The notes: generated by a model not told the origin, from the sequence alone. A stretch of DNA of 64,000 nt from Bathynomus jamesi (GCA_023014485.1 JAJOZX010002710.1:468001-532000); one strand, 5' to 3'; counted from the first letter of the stretch, positions 22,958 to 34,279 are shown. Program-made: numbers and translations.

Positions 22958-23033
22958 GAAGTCCATGGTGTAATGGTATCGCGTCTGACCGGCAATCGGA
23001 AGATCCCGGGTTCGATTCCCAGGTGGTTACTTC
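22958..23033 (+). tRNA. tRNA-like repeat copy A6
   Basis: Identical to A2 over the tRNA-like region. Confidence 0.5.
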
Positions 23034-23225
23034 ATTTTTTCATTTGTTCCGTTTTCTCTCTCTCGTCTTGCGCGGAATATCTCCTATACAAGCGTCGTTC
23101 TTTACGTTATTGATACTGCGTGTTCTTTGCAGTTGAATGTATATAATGTTACGGCATGCGGGAGGTGCCCCCTTGGGGCATTGGTTTCTGCGAGTATGTA
23201 GAAGAATTACGGCATTTGGAAGAGT

Positions 23226-23301
23226 GAAGTCCATGGTGTAATGGTATCGCGTCTGACCGGCAATCGGAAGATCCCGTGTTCGATTCCCAGGTGGTTACTT
23301 C
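23226..23301 (+). tRNA. tRNA-like repeat copy A7
   Basis: As A2 except CCCGTGTTCGATT in the T arm. The array ends about 75 bp downstream in (TA)n. Confidence 0.5.
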
Positions 23302-23407
23302 ATTTTTTCATTTGTTCCGTTTTCTCTCTCTCGTCTTGCGCGGAATATCTCCTATACAAGCGTCGTTCTTTACGATTATATATATATATATATATATTTA
23401 ACAAATG

Positions 23408-23565
23408 TTCAGGATCGACCTCTGCTCGATTCCTCTGCATCATTCCGTCTCATTTGGGGGATTTTATGGTACTCATTCATCTACCTAACAAAGGAAGGAT
23501 GAACAGCTGGGTGAGCTGCGCGTCTCCTGGCCGCGATGGGAATCGAATCCGGCACGAATGCTCTC
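23408..23565 (-). repeat. possible SINE fragment with B-box
   Basis: On the minus strand GGATTCGATTCCCATCGCGG matches the pol III B-box consensus, followed by about 120 bp of GC-richer sequence. No A box is visible; (CT)n at 23562-23584 may have replaced the head. Assignment is tentative. Confidence 0.35.
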
Positions 23566-23591
23566 TCTCTCTCTCTCTCTCTCTTTGTATA

Positions 23592-23861
23592 TGTTACAGT
23601 CAATTTCTAAAATTTGGCAATTTGTAAATTGACAGAAATTTTAGGCAATGTGTCAAACTGTGATACACACAAAACCTAACCTAACCAACCCTAATTAATT
23701 TTTAGGCAGCATAATGGGAAATACCAGTGGGCATGCATATGCAGCATTACCAGAAAGGTTAGGTTAGGTTAGGTTAGGTTTTGTGTATATCACAATTTGA
23801 CACATTCCCTAAAATTTCAGTCAATTTACAAATTGCCTGACTTTAGACATTGACTGTAACA
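23592..23861. mobile_element. 270-bp inverted-repeat element with (TTAGG)n in its arms
   Basis: Left arm TGTTACAGTCAAT...ACAAAACCTAACCTAACC and right arm are inverted repeats over about 95 bp with an 85-bp centre. The right arm holds four tandem GGTTA units. There is no coding content. TA-rich flanks. Confidence 0.7.
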
Positions 23862-23865
23862 TATA

Positions 23866-24190
23866 TACCTTTCAACTTTTCAAATTTTCCGTGCGATGAG
23901 TCATTTTACGAAGGTGAAGCTTGTCGCCCCTCCTCTCGAGTTGGCCTAGTGAAGTAGAGAGTTGTTTTTTGTTTTTTTGTACTTTCCACCTCACATAGCC
24001 AGGTACACTCGGCTCATCTGAGATTGCCCTGAGCCAGTCGTCTAATCTTCTTTTGAAGATGTCCACCGCAACACCACTCGTGTTGTTTAGTTCCTTGGGC
24101 AGTTGGTTAAACAGTCTTGGTCCTCTCACAATAAAACTATTTTCCTTCAAGGTTGAGGATGTTCCCTGCCTAACCTTTAATTTGGGAACA
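23866..24190 (-). pseudogene. LINE ORF2 C-terminus, split by a hAT insertion
   Basis: The minus frame reads LKENSFIVRGPRLFNQLPKELN and DDWLRAISDEPSVPGYVRW. The same C-terminus occurs in the LINE at 38599-38964 (ENSLVVRGPRLFNQLPKDL). The hAT element at 24199-27526 interrupts the reading; the LINE resumes at 27536 for a few bases (CTTCCTTTTCTGC) before (TA)n. Confidence 0.75.
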
Positions 24191-24683
24191 CGACAGAGTA
24201 GCCCTGTTCAAAAATCAACTTTTTCTTATTTTCATAGGTTTCTGTACTTTTTCCCATGCTTTTTGACCTGAAAAGGCCGAAAATCACAACCATTTTGACC
24301 TAGGTTGTTAGGAAGCATTGCCGCATGGAGCTTTAAGTTTTCTGCCTTGAAATCGGCCAAAAGCACCAGTTCCGGGGTCCCTTGAATCATGTTTTGCCCT
24401 ATAACTTTTCATCTAAACAAGATAGAGCAACAAAATAGGCAACAAATTAGTGTTTTTAATCCTCTTTCTAACTTATACAATTATGATAGTCTTGGAACAA
24501 GAAATGGCACATTGGTATATACAAAGATTTCAGAAATATCACAAAATTCGTTTTCTCACACTCAAGGCAGACAAGGCGCCTTATTCATGACACAAATTTG
24601 AGATTAACATTTTGTCACAAGTCTAATCGATCAAGAAGTGAAAGCATTACATGATGATTAATTTCATAATGACATTTACACAG

Positions 24684-27171
24684 TCAGTTGTTGAGAGTTT
24701 GTTTCTTGAAGCTGTCAAAGCGGCGTCTGTTGAACTCCACAGCTTGAAGGAGATAGTCCCTTTGCTTGGCATCTGTTGTTATGACATTTGCAAAGTCGCT
24801 CATCATCTTGACACCACGTTTAGCAATGTCATTCACCGCTTTCAGATTCTTAACATAGTCCAACGCTTTTCTGTAGTCCTCATTCTGTGGCCAAGACGTG
24901 ACAGGTTCCAGAAGCCACTCGGATCCAATGTTCAGTTGTGTCCAGCAGGAAATGTGATTCTGGGCCAATGAGATCAACCAGGGTGGTCTTAGCTGTGACG
25001 CTCTGGAATAGAGGCTTTCCTGTTCTGAAGCTGTCTGGCTTCTCAGTGGCATGTAACTGGGCAGCAATGTCATGCTTCAATGTGTCACTCAATCTACTGC
25101 TGAACAGGGCAAATGGCACGACTTCCTGCGTCAGGTACCATTTGTGGTTTTCCATCTTATTAAGTTACTGCATCAGCAAGCTCTGGGTCAGTTTTCTTGT
25201 ACTTCAATATGTCCTGGATTAGACTTAGATCATTCACGGAGCATCTGCAGCAGACATTGACATCATCCATACAGGAGGTAGAACAGCGCAAGGAAGGTGT
25301 TGAGTCTTTCCAGCTTTGATACAGTGTCTTCGTCGTACTCAAGTTGATCTGCAAACATCAGCATTTTCATGGAGTACACAGGTTTCTGGCCATCCATCTG
25401 GCCTGATGAATGGCGCCTGGTCGACTCCAGTGAATACCTCGAGGAGGCGTTCCTCCAAGAACAATGACTGTCAGTTTTCAGCCATTTCCCTGTAGTCGGC
25501 TCTTGGAAGCCTTTCTGCTGTTAGAATGTCTTGGAGTATTTCTCACTGTTCTTCTTCTTTTCCTTCAGCCATTTGCTGTTGATAGCCAGCATCTTGGGTT
25601 TTCCTTGGACAAGTCCGTCCAAACATCCTTCAGATGCTCAAACCAGGGATTATCTGGCCCCTTCACCTTCCCAAACAGCTTCTCCCAAACTGCTCCTACT
25701 AGGATTTCCAGGATGTGATGTCGACAGGCCAGATAAAACACCTTTTTGTTCAGCATTTTCTCTAGCAGTTTGACAGCTCCTCTGTGAACTCCACTGTTAC
25801 TGGATGTAGTGTCAAAAACAAGGGCAGTAACATTATCCGTAAGTTCCCATGTCTCCAGTAAATCCATTGTAGCCTCAGCCTGAGCTATGCCAGAAGAATT
25901 GTCGATGACAGGTACTCCCAATAACTTTCCTTCAGTGTACGAAGGTGGACCAGACACTAGCACAGCTAAAGTCTCTGAGGTACTTCCAGGTTCACTGCCC
26001 AAGACATCTTTGAGAAACTTTCCATCCCAGTGTAAGGCAGCGTACTGTGGGGGGTTCTCACAAAACTTGGACATGTGACTCTGGCTGATATTATACCTGG
26101 ACAGCATTCTGTTGCGACGTGTTGTTGAGGTTGAGATGACGAAGTTATCCAGATCAGCCCCTCCAGCTTTCAAGGTGGCAGAAACCATGGCAGTAACTTG
26201 ATTGTCTGATAAACCAAGACGATCAGCTGTATTGCAGATGACATCACATTCCATGACCTTCCTTGGAAACGTCAAAGTCACACTAGTCACAGTGTCTTGA
26301 TGGTGAGAACATCCAGGACGAGGCTGATGGTAATCCATGTCCTCTGTGTTAGCGTCGTTGTCAGTTGAGTCACCCCAGGTAATGTCATCCACATGAACAA
26401 CTGCCTCTTGTTCTGCTACAGCTGTAAAATAGTACAACATGTTATGACAGTAATTGTTAAGTACATGCTAAATATCGCAATGGAGTAAAACTTAAAACTT
26501 TTTGTGACGTTCAAAGTAATTAGTTTTACCTTGTTCTTGTCTATGCTGCAGTCTTTCATTCCTCGCTGCTTGCTGCAGGGATCTTGTCTCAAAAATCTTG
26601 TCATGACCAGACATATGACCTTTCCTCTCAGTCTTTTGGTCTTCGTAGAACCTGATATCCTCATCTTTCTTCTCTCTGGATAACAGTCTGTTGTTCTGTA
26701 TTTCCTGGATTGCATCTGGAGCTCCTATATCGAACAGGCTGTCTAATTCCAGCACAAATTCTCCTCTTTTTCCTCCAGGGTTACTTGCTCTTCCTTTGCT
26801 TTTCACCAGAGCACGATGTTTCTCATGTAGTTTCATGAAGAGCTTCATTGCGTTGTACTTGGTCATTGTCTTGATCCTAGCCATCTGCCAGAATGGGATG
26901 ATAGATTCAACTGTTTCATATGCAAGGTCTTGAACCATGGGCCTCCCTGCATTTTCCGGTAAATTCTGAAGATTAAGGAAATACTGGAACGCCTGTCTGT
27001 TGGTGGGAAGCTGGGAACCACTGATAAAGCTGAAGGGTATCCAACCAGGAAAGTTTCAGTGAGAGATCTGGTAGATGGCCCAGTTGACACCTGCCTGTGG
27101 ACAGTACGTGGAGGTTCTGAGATATCAACTGTGCGCCCACGGAGCTCCCTCAGCTCCTTGCTTAATGCCAT
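24684..27171 (-). pseudogene. hAT-like transposase, multi-exon, frameshifted
   Basis: From the right: MALSKELRELRGRTVDISEPP, a frameshift near 26990, then DLAYETVESIIPFWQMARIKT. An intron of about 110 bp (donor GTAAAA, acceptor TTTTACAG, about 26423-26528) follows RHRQEQ. The core has D (LHWDGKF), D (LVFDTTSSNSGV) and CRHHILEILVG, equal to the hAT D, D and CxxH positions. Further frameshifts lie near 25565, 25360 and 25155. The C-terminus AKRGVKMMSDFANVI...QRDYLLQAV ends at 24684. It resembles the gene at 31126-32590. It is inactive. Confidence 0.65.
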
Positions 27172-27244
27172 TGTGAAGTTGTAACTTTAGATGGTTTTCT
27201 AGATTCTGATTGAGTTTCTGTTGTTTCCTGAAAAATGATAGATA

Positions 27245-27271
27245 ATTATTATTATTATTATTATTAATTAT

Positions 27272-27316
<45 letters not shown>
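27245..27316. repeat. (ATT)n microsatellite
   Basis: About 70 bases of ATT units inside the right part of the hAT element. Confidence 0.95.
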
Positions 27317-27553
27317 TTTAATTTTATGCTCTTTCATTTGATACCTAATTTGTTGCTCTATCTTGTTTAGATCAAAAGTTAAAGTGCAAAACATAATTCA
27401 AGGGACCCCGGAATTGGCGCTTTGGCCGATTTCAAGGCAGAAAATTTAAAGCTCCATGCGGCAATGCTTCTTAACATCCTAGGTCAAAATAGTTGTGAAG
27501 AAAAAGTTGATTTTTGCACAGGCCTAACGACACAGTCTTCCTTTTCTGCTTTC

Positions 27554-27584
<31 letters not shown>

Positions 27585-27586
<2 letters not shown>

Positions 27587-27988
27587 CAGGGTGTCCCGTA
27601 AGTCTGGACCCATAGGGAAAAATAATAAAATTACAAAATAGTCCAAAAATTTATTTATAATATATTTTTTTTTATTTTTATTATTATTTTATTATTTTTT
27701 TATTATGATCTTACTCCGCTGGAGTTTTATTTGTGGGGCCACTTGAAAGCCAAAGTGTACGAGGTCAAACTTCAGAACATTTTCCACCTTAAAGCACGCA
27801 TTGTGGAGGCGTGTCAAGATATTTCTGCGACTGTGATTCAGAAAGTGCTGTCGCAGTGGAGATTGCGTCTTCAACTATGTGTGCGACACAACAGCGGACA
27901 CTTTGAACAGATTATGTAATAAATTTTTGGACTATTTTGTAATTTTATTATTTTTCCCTATGGGTCCAGACTTACGGGACACCCTGTA
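27585..27988 (+). mobile_element. 404-bp Tc1/mariner deletion derivative
   Basis: TIRs of about 70 bp start TACAGGGTGTCCCGTAAGTC at both ends. The interior keeps only the transposase C-terminus: DLTPLEFYLWGHLKAKVYEV (27714) to a stop after HFEQIM (27919). The block with the third catalytic residue resembles the DD41D-type protein at 48308-49399. The N-terminal two thirds are deleted. Confidence 0.75.
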
Positions 27989-28029
27989 TATATATATATA
28001 TACACACACACTTTTGATACTTTTTAATT

Positions 28030-28850
28030 CCAGCGAAAAAATGTTTATAGTCATTTCGACCATGTTTCGACGCCTCTGCAAATTCCACCTCATTTAGGAG
28101 ATTTCTTGTAGGAGAGAGTTGTTTTCTACTCTCTTTCTGCCCAGGTACACATAGCTGGTCAGGGACTTTACCCAGGAACCTTTCGACTTGGTATATAAAG
28201 GTGGTAGCTAACCTGGAGTAGTGGACGCTGCTCCGTTCTTTGGGTAGTTTAAAGAGTTTTGAGCCTTGTGTTCTGAGAGTACTTTCTATCTTCGTCTTCA
28301 TGGCCCCTATCGCAGTTGGGATACTAGAGGATCTCCCCTGTCCTCTCATTCCAGTGGGTTTTACATTTCTAAAGTTTGGAACATATCTCTCGTGTACTTT
28401 CCATATGTAGCGCTCGTCCCTAAAACTCTACCAAGTGGTAGAGTTTCAGGGATTGTAGTCGTGGCCAGTCGTCTTCACCTTTCATTTCCTCTATCTTCGA
28501 GGGAAAAGTCCTTTGTGTTGCTTCTATGTTTGCATAAAAGTACGGAACAATACTCAGTTATTGGTAGGACTAAGTTCTTCCATAATTTTAGCATGATGTT
28601 TGCTTTTCTGCTGTGGAAGCTCATCCACATGATTTCCATTATTTTTCTAGCTGTTGTAATTTTAATGTAATAGAGTTCGCTGAATTCTGCATCCGATGAT
28701 ATGATTGCGCCCAGATTCCTTCCTTGTGGGTTTGGTGTTATCTATTTGGCTTGAGGTGTTTTGTACCCTTTATTCTGTAGCTCCTTGTTGTTACCATATC
28801 TTATAAGTTGGAATTTTTCTTCGTTGTACTTCATATTATTGTTTTGAGCC
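28030..28850 (-). pseudogene. LINE ORF2 C-terminal fragment
   Basis: The minus strand reads LGAIISSDAEFSELYYIKIT (28690), ARKIMEIMWMSFHSRKANIM, PITEYCSVLL (28560) and ESTLRTQGSKLF.LPKE (28270), the usual order of a LINE polymerase C-terminus. Frames are broken. It is diverged from the other LINEs here, so I treat it as another family. Confidence 0.6.
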
Positions 28851-29154
28851 CACCTGAAAAATGTTCCACTGTCCTTTTGTAAACACCTACTCTTAAAACC
28901 TAAAACCTCGCATTTTAATACCGCGAAAACTCTTTAAGAGAAAGGCAGAAAAGCTGTCTTTAATGTAGAGAAAACAAAATCGAGGCTTTCAATATCTGCA
29001 CATAATCTCGGATTTTCATCCTTTGCAATTTCTGCTCACAGCTTTCAGACTTTAATTAATGTAGCGAAGAGGAATCATACAGTAGAGCAGTTAATTGTTT
29101 TAAGCAAATTTGTATTGCATTTAATGAAAGTCTCTATTATGGTAGTATATATAT

Positions 29155-29160
29155 ATAAAA

Positions 29161-29205
<45 letters not shown>

Positions 29206-29209
29206 AGAG
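29155..29209. repeat. (GA)n microsatellite
   Basis: GA run with one interruption near 29186. Confidence 0.95.
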
Positions 29210-29501
29210 CCAAATGAAACAATAAAGGCATCAAAGATAGAAAAATTAAGAGATTGAAAAAGATAATTAAAGATAGCATTATGATAAGTTTAAAGGGAGG
29301 AAACTATAGTAATTTAAGTGAAATGTACTCTTCCTTTTCAGCCACAATTAATATTTTCATTATTTTAGTTTTAATTTTAAAGGAAGAAATGACATACAAA
29401 ATTGTAACTATTATTGTAATTTAGTATTGAATCATATACAAGTATCGATTCCTTTATTATTGTTGAACGATCGTTTACTTGTATTTAACCCTTCGTTGCA
29501 A

Positions 29502-29587
29502 AGGGTGTCCCTAAGATTTTAGCCAAAACTTTAGCCAGAATTTTAGTCCTATTTTAGCCAGAATAAAATCAGTTAAGTGAACACCCT
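29502..29587. mobile_element. possible 86-bp mariner mini element
   Basis: Ends AGGGTGTCCCTAAG and inverted AGGGTGTTCACTTAA are similar over about 20 bp. Imperfect and short, so tentative. Confidence 0.35.
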
Positions 29588-30831
29588 ATGACCATAGGTT
29601 AACACGAGAACTCTGCAATGTACAGTTACCGAGGAAAGTTCGTTGGGGTTCTCAAGTGGCTATGTATGATCTATACGTATATGTCGAAAACTCACTTGGT
29701 GAAATTTTGGATGCTGATTGGTGGGAAATTGAGAGCTATAGGATTGGGTGAAAATAGTATTTTTTTAACTAAGCCTCACCTTTCATTTTAACGTATCATA
29801 TGCGAAATAATAGACATATTCACATATGTATTTTCCCTTCTTAATAAAATTATTATGAGAACTACCATTTATACGAGGGTAATTCAATAAGTATCCGCAC
29901 TTTTTATTTTCACAATTTCATTTTCACATCTGATAGATTATAAACACATCACTTCTCAACATAGTCTCCCTGTTTCTCAATACACTGGAATCTACAAGCT
30001 TCCTAATGCCATCACAAAATAATGTTTTTGGCTGTGTGCGTAGCCAGTCATGCACCGCCTCCTTCAGGTCATCATCGCCTTGGAATCGCTGACCTCTCAA
30101 AGCGTCTTTTAGTGGTCCAAACAGGTAAAAATCCGAAGGTGCCAGGTCTGGACTATAGGCTGGATGGTCGAGAACTTCAAATTTAAGTTCTTGAAGGCAT
30201 TTTCTAGTCTGTGCAGCGGTATGAGGGCGCGCATTGTCGTGTAACAGAATAACACCTTCCGACAATCTCCCTCTCCGTTTTGTGCGAATTGCTTGCTTTA
30301 ACTCATTCCAAAGCATGTCAGAATACGATGCACTTATTACTGTAGTTCCACGCTCTAGATAATGTTCAAGGATAGGGCCTCCTGTATCCCAAAACAGTGT
30401 TAGCATAACTTTACCTGCTGACGGCTGCGCTTTGAACTTCCTTGCAAAGGGAGATGTTGGATGCTTCCATTGCATGCTCTGTCGTTTGCTTTCTGGTTCA
30501 TAGTGATAGATCCAGGTTTCATCTCCAGTGATAATGCGGTCCAAAAAGTTTTCACCTTCATTATGATACGGCGTCAAAAGACTAGAGCAGACGTCCATAC
30601 GATTACGCTTGTGCTCTTCTGTCAACTGTTTGGGCACACATCTTGCACAAACCTTGTGAAAGCCAGGAATGTCATGAACTATCGAATAGGCTGAAACTTG
30701 ACTGATGTCTAATGAAGATGCAATTTATGTTATTGTTAATCTTCGGTCATTGAAAATCATGGCTCTGGCTTCTTCCTGCTGTCACCACTGGTTGATGTTG
30801 ACGGTCGTCCTGAGCACTGAGCATCTGTCAC

Positions 30832-33041
30832 TAGGGCGGGTCGTACTCAGGTGACAACATGAATCTGAAGGAAATCCTACCATGAGGGGTGTCTAAATTA
30901 TGTGTTTTTACATGGGGAATTCAAATATGAGCTTATTTTTTGGATAGGATAACTCTAACCTACATCATTTTGTATTTCTAAATTGCCAATTTTACCCTTT
31001 TGAACCCCTTTATAATATATTAAAAGATATAAGGTAAATCATTTATATTGACAAGGCCAAATCAACTTTACATATATTTAGTAATAGGTGAACTGCATGT
31101 ATATCACTGGATATAATTACAAAGATCATTCTCCTGACATCTTGAACTTTGCCAGGTTGCACAAATCCTGCTTTGACTCAGACTTGGACATCAACTTCCT
31201 GCTGGTCTCCTGAGCCCTGATCCCTCCATCCCTCTTTTCCTGTGAGAAGTACTTAGCAGAAGCCTCAGTCACCATTTTAACAACCCTCTCAATGCTTTGT
31301 GTGTGGCAAGGCCAGTTGCGCACCTCCATGGGGGTGTTGATGAAGTTTTTCACCTCTGAGGTGCTCAGAGAGCAGGTGAGAGGTGGCTCTGACACACCTT
31401 CTGACCAGCTGATCAAGTCACCGATGCTGGAAGCATCACAATTGATGTCAGGTGTCCTTCTGCTCCTAACAGAGGAGTCCCCCAGCTGAGTGTCCGGGTC
31501 CCCCTCTCCCCTGATGGCCAGGATTCTCTCCACCCCTTCAATCCTCTCCTTCTGATCCTCAGAGCAGAGTAGTGTTTGGAGGATGACTTCACTGTGGGCA
31601 TACCAAGCAGATCTTCTCACAGTTGGCATCACAATATCCAGCACCTCCTTTCTCTGGGACTTGAGGCAGCAGCTGAAAGAGGATGTGCCTAGGCCCTTCG
31701 ATCCAGGAGTGCTTGACCTGCACGTTGAACCAACATGGGTAATACACTCCAATGATGAATTCCACAATGAATTGCAGAATCTTCAGGTTCTTTCCTTTAA
31801 GTCCGTGCTTTGACACCCAGAGCCTGAGAAGTCTGTTCGCTGTGGTGAGCCAGCGGCTGTGGTTTACTGGTCCTATCTCTAACAGAGCCAGCCCTGCAGG
31901 AAGTACTCCATCCCTGACTGCACAGACAATTTTATAGCCATAGTATTGATCAGTTGAGAGATCTTGAATGACCTTGTCAGGAAGCTTGATCAGTGGAGGG
32001 CCAACAGAGATTCGGGTGAAGTTTGGATTGATATCAAAGTCTGTAGCAGAATGAAGGAGCTTTCCTATTGGCCCGGATAATTTTTTGTCTGACAGAGTAG
32101 GGCCATCAAGGTCAACAATGAGATGGCGCAGGGGAAGTTCAATAGTGTGCAGGTTGCACACCAACCAGACCAGCTTTCTCCCCAGGTGCAGCTCCAGTTT
32201 CCGCATTACTCCAGCTTTCACACCAGTGTTGACATTTGTTGAGTCTCCTCCAATGGCCAACAAGGTCTTATCATAACCCCTCTCTTTCAGCCAGGCAAAC
32301 AGGACCTTAGCAATCTTCTCCGCATGTGACTCCTCTTTAGTTGCTTTCTCTGGGGTAAAGTGGAACAGAGAGTAGCTGCCAGGCTCACTAACAACACTAT
32401 AGTGTTCTTCCTTGATCTTTGCGGGAAAAGATTGGTCACTGCCCTCAGCTTCCATCATCACATTGGTCAGGTCAATCCGCCCATCAAAGAGGATGCAAGA
32501 GATCCCCCCCTCCTCCCTGCACTTCTTCTCGAACTGTTCCCCCAGCTCTCTCATCAACTTCTCCTGTGCTCTTGACCTTGCTCTTATCAATCACTTTACT
32601 TGTATTGTCTTCTGTGATGATTCCTGCGTCAAAGGTGGCTCAGAAAATGGCCTTATGCGCGCCAGAAAACCGTCAAAATATTTCATATACCAAACTGTAT
32701 GATAATTACAATTAAGTGGAATGGCACACCTTTTTATTTGAGTATTTAAATATTATTATTATTATATGAATTACATTATATGTGTTTATATGAATTAGTT
32801 AGAACAATGCTCTATGAGAGATAACGTGAGCAGCCATGATAGAAAACGTGAGAAGACATATTCTGGGGTAACTACAATAGTAAAATAATCAACAATTTAA
32901 TAATAATCAACTGCAAAATGATGTAGGTTAGGGTTATCAGAATTAAATATTTTCTTCAGAATTGTGTTCTATACACCAAAATATGTCATTTGAACACCCC
33001 TCTCCATTGATTTAAAAAAATGCATAGTATGACCCGCCCTA
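30832..33041 (-). mobile_element. hAT-type element inserted in the mariner gene
   Basis: Ends TAGGGCGGGTCGTACT and inverted TAGGGCGGGTCATACT. TCTGTCAC flanks both sides (30824-30831; 33044-33051), an 8-bp target duplication verified by the mariner reading frame it interrupts. Subterminal inverted repeats (CTAACCTACATCATTTTG and its complement) extend about 150 bp inward. The 8-bp duplication and TAGGG end fit hAT. Confidence 0.8.
31126..32590 (-). pseudogene. hAT-like transposase (two overlapping frames)
   Basis: The first frame (32590-31589) has D in ILFDGRIDLT, D in LLAIGGDSTNVNTGV, and a C-x2-H motif in WLVCNLHTIELPLRHL, then NHSRWLTTANRLLRLW, where a Trp-rich block is expected in hAT. 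One frameshift near 31670-31760 leads to the second frame (31767-31126), ending SKSESKQDLCNLAKF. It is the divergent partner of the protein in 24684-27171 (LACRHHILEILVG). The N-terminal zinc finger is not visible. One frameshift makes it inactive; otherwise it is well preserved. Confidence 0.65.
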
Positions 33042-33637
33042 ATTCTGTCACACATGTCCGACATTCCTTGAACATTTGAATCCACTCGTACACACTTCGC
33101 CGTGGTAACGCATTATTCCCATACTGAGCACACAAACGCCTTTCAGCTCCTTTCACACTTCTGCCCTCAAAAAACGAACCACGGATCTCTATTCTTCCTG
33201 AGTACAAATTGAAAGCGGCGCACCATGCTCACTACGCGTACGATATGTGACAGCTACGAGTAGCCTAAATAAGCCTATACTGTTGCTAGCCTAAATAAGC
33301 CTATATATCTCAGTTTGGCTCGTTATTACGAGTATATATTATATATACTATATTATCACTAAAATTAAAAGTGCGGATACTTATTGAAGTATAGTATAGT
33401 ATAGTATTTCACATAGAATATGTAAAAATGAAGGGTGAGGCTAGTGAAAAAGGCGGTATTTTCACCCATTCATATCGCTCTAAATCTACCACCGATCAGC
33501 ATCCAAAATTTCGCCAATGATCTTTCGACAGATGCATACATATCATTCATAGCCATACAAGGACACCAACGAACTTTTCTCCGCAACTGTACCTACACAC
33601 ATCAGCAAAACTTCTTTATATCATACTTGCTTTTAAA

Positions 33638-33689
<52 letters not shown>

Positions 33690-33691
<2 letters not shown>

Positions 33692-34279
33692 GGTGATCCA
33701 GAGAAATGGGACCCAAAAGAAACCCCTGTAACTCTTAAAGTATAAGTCCTTTTATAAAATCATACGCATCATTCGAAAGAGGATAGTTACAAGTTTGTAT
33801 AGGATTGTATAGGTTTTGACAATACAAGACAAGATAAGATACAAAACAAAATAAAAGTGTTACTTAAAACTAACCCTTCAAGATGACTGCATGGACTGTG
33901 GAACAGCTGCGTTTCATAACTGAGCAATATTATGAGCATGGAAGAAGTGTAGTTTCAGCTCTTAGAAGGTGATTTTGACATCTGAAAATTTGTCTAGAAA
34001 GATCTTTGAGCTGAAACTACACTTCTTCCATGCTCATAATATTGCTCAGTTATGAAACGCAGCTGTTCCACAGTCCATGCAGTCATCTTGAAGGGTTAGT
34101 TTTAACTAACACTTTTATTTTGTTTTGTATCTTATCTTGTCTTGTATTGTCAAAACCTATACAATCCTGTACAAACTTGTAACTATCCTCTTTCGAATGA
34201 TGCGTATGATTTTATAAAAGGACTTATACTTTAAGAGTTACAGGGGTTTCTTTTGGGTCCCATTTCTCTGGATCACCCT
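33690..34279. mobile_element. 590-bp foldback: two mirrored 5' ends of a DD41D-type element
   Basis: Arms of about 275 bp (33690-33967 and 34005-34279) are near-perfect inverted repeats separated by about 37 bp. Ends are AGGGTGATCC with TA flanks. Each arm contains a start codon (33883 on plus; mirror on minus) opening MTAWTVEQLRFITEQYYEHG, similar to the first HTH residues of the transposase at 48308 (MEQWTLEHRMFAYDHFVRSG). Confidence 0.8.

Larger units (their letters stand above)
21147..23374. repeat. tandem array A: 267-bp units each with a tRNA-like sequence
   Basis: One unit is inverted (21147-21404); seven follow on the plus strand (tRNA-like starts 21621, 21887, 22154, 22421, 22693, 22958, 23226; spacing 265-272 bp). 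At 21399-21411 an inverted unit joins a forward unit inside the tRNA-like T-arm. Non-tRNA parts contain CTTGCGCGGAATATCTCC and GGCATGCGGGAGGTGCCCC. Copies are almost identical. The array is bounded by (TA)n on both sides. Confidence 0.85.
24199..27526 (-). mobile_element. hAT-type transposon with about 220-bp TIRs
   Basis: The ends TAGCCCTGTTCAAAAATC and (inverted) TAGGCCTGTGCAAAAATC open inverted repeats of about 200-240 bp (24199-24440; 27330-27526). Flanks ACGACAGAG and ACGACACAG are an 8-9-bp duplication with one mismatch. The uninterrupted LINE near 38870 shows the empty site (GGGAACACTACACATTCTG). TIR, 8-bp duplication and protein all fit hAT. Confidence 0.75.
29924..33207 (-). pseudogene. 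mariner DD34D transposase, split
   Basis: The N-terminal HTH part (33207 to about 33045) reads EGRSVKGAERRLCAQYGN and VYEWIQMFKECRTCVT. After the hAT insertion the protein resumes as DAQCSGRPSTSTSGD near 30825, then decays (stops) and becomes a good frame at 30637-29924. Catalytic residues are present: TGDETWIYHY, LLHDNARPHTA and APSD with 34 residues between the last two aspartates, the mariner DD34D signature. The N-terminal-to-catalytic linker carries stops, so it is not functional even without the insertion. Confidence 0.8.
29874..33390 (-). mobile_element. mariner element interrupted by a hAT element
   Basis: Inverted ends share TTCAATAAGTATCCGCACTT. The left end starts TACGAGGGTAATTC after TA; the right end has lost its outermost bases. 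The transposase lies on the minus strand in two pieces on either side of 30832-33041. Confidence 0.75.
29620..33592. mobile_element. outer element with about 190-bp inverted arms, host of nested insertions
   Basis: Left arm 29620-29812 and right arm 33412-33592 are inverted repeats: shared blocks include CAGCATCCAAAATTTC, CCAACGAACTTT and AACTGTAC at the outer end. Between the arms lies only the mariner and its hAT insertion, so the original element was about 0.4 kb and non-coding. Confidence 0.6.

Noticed and set aside
21147..23374. CRISPR-like array
   Set aside because: Units are 267 bp, near-identical throughout with no variable spacers, in a eukaryotic repeat context.
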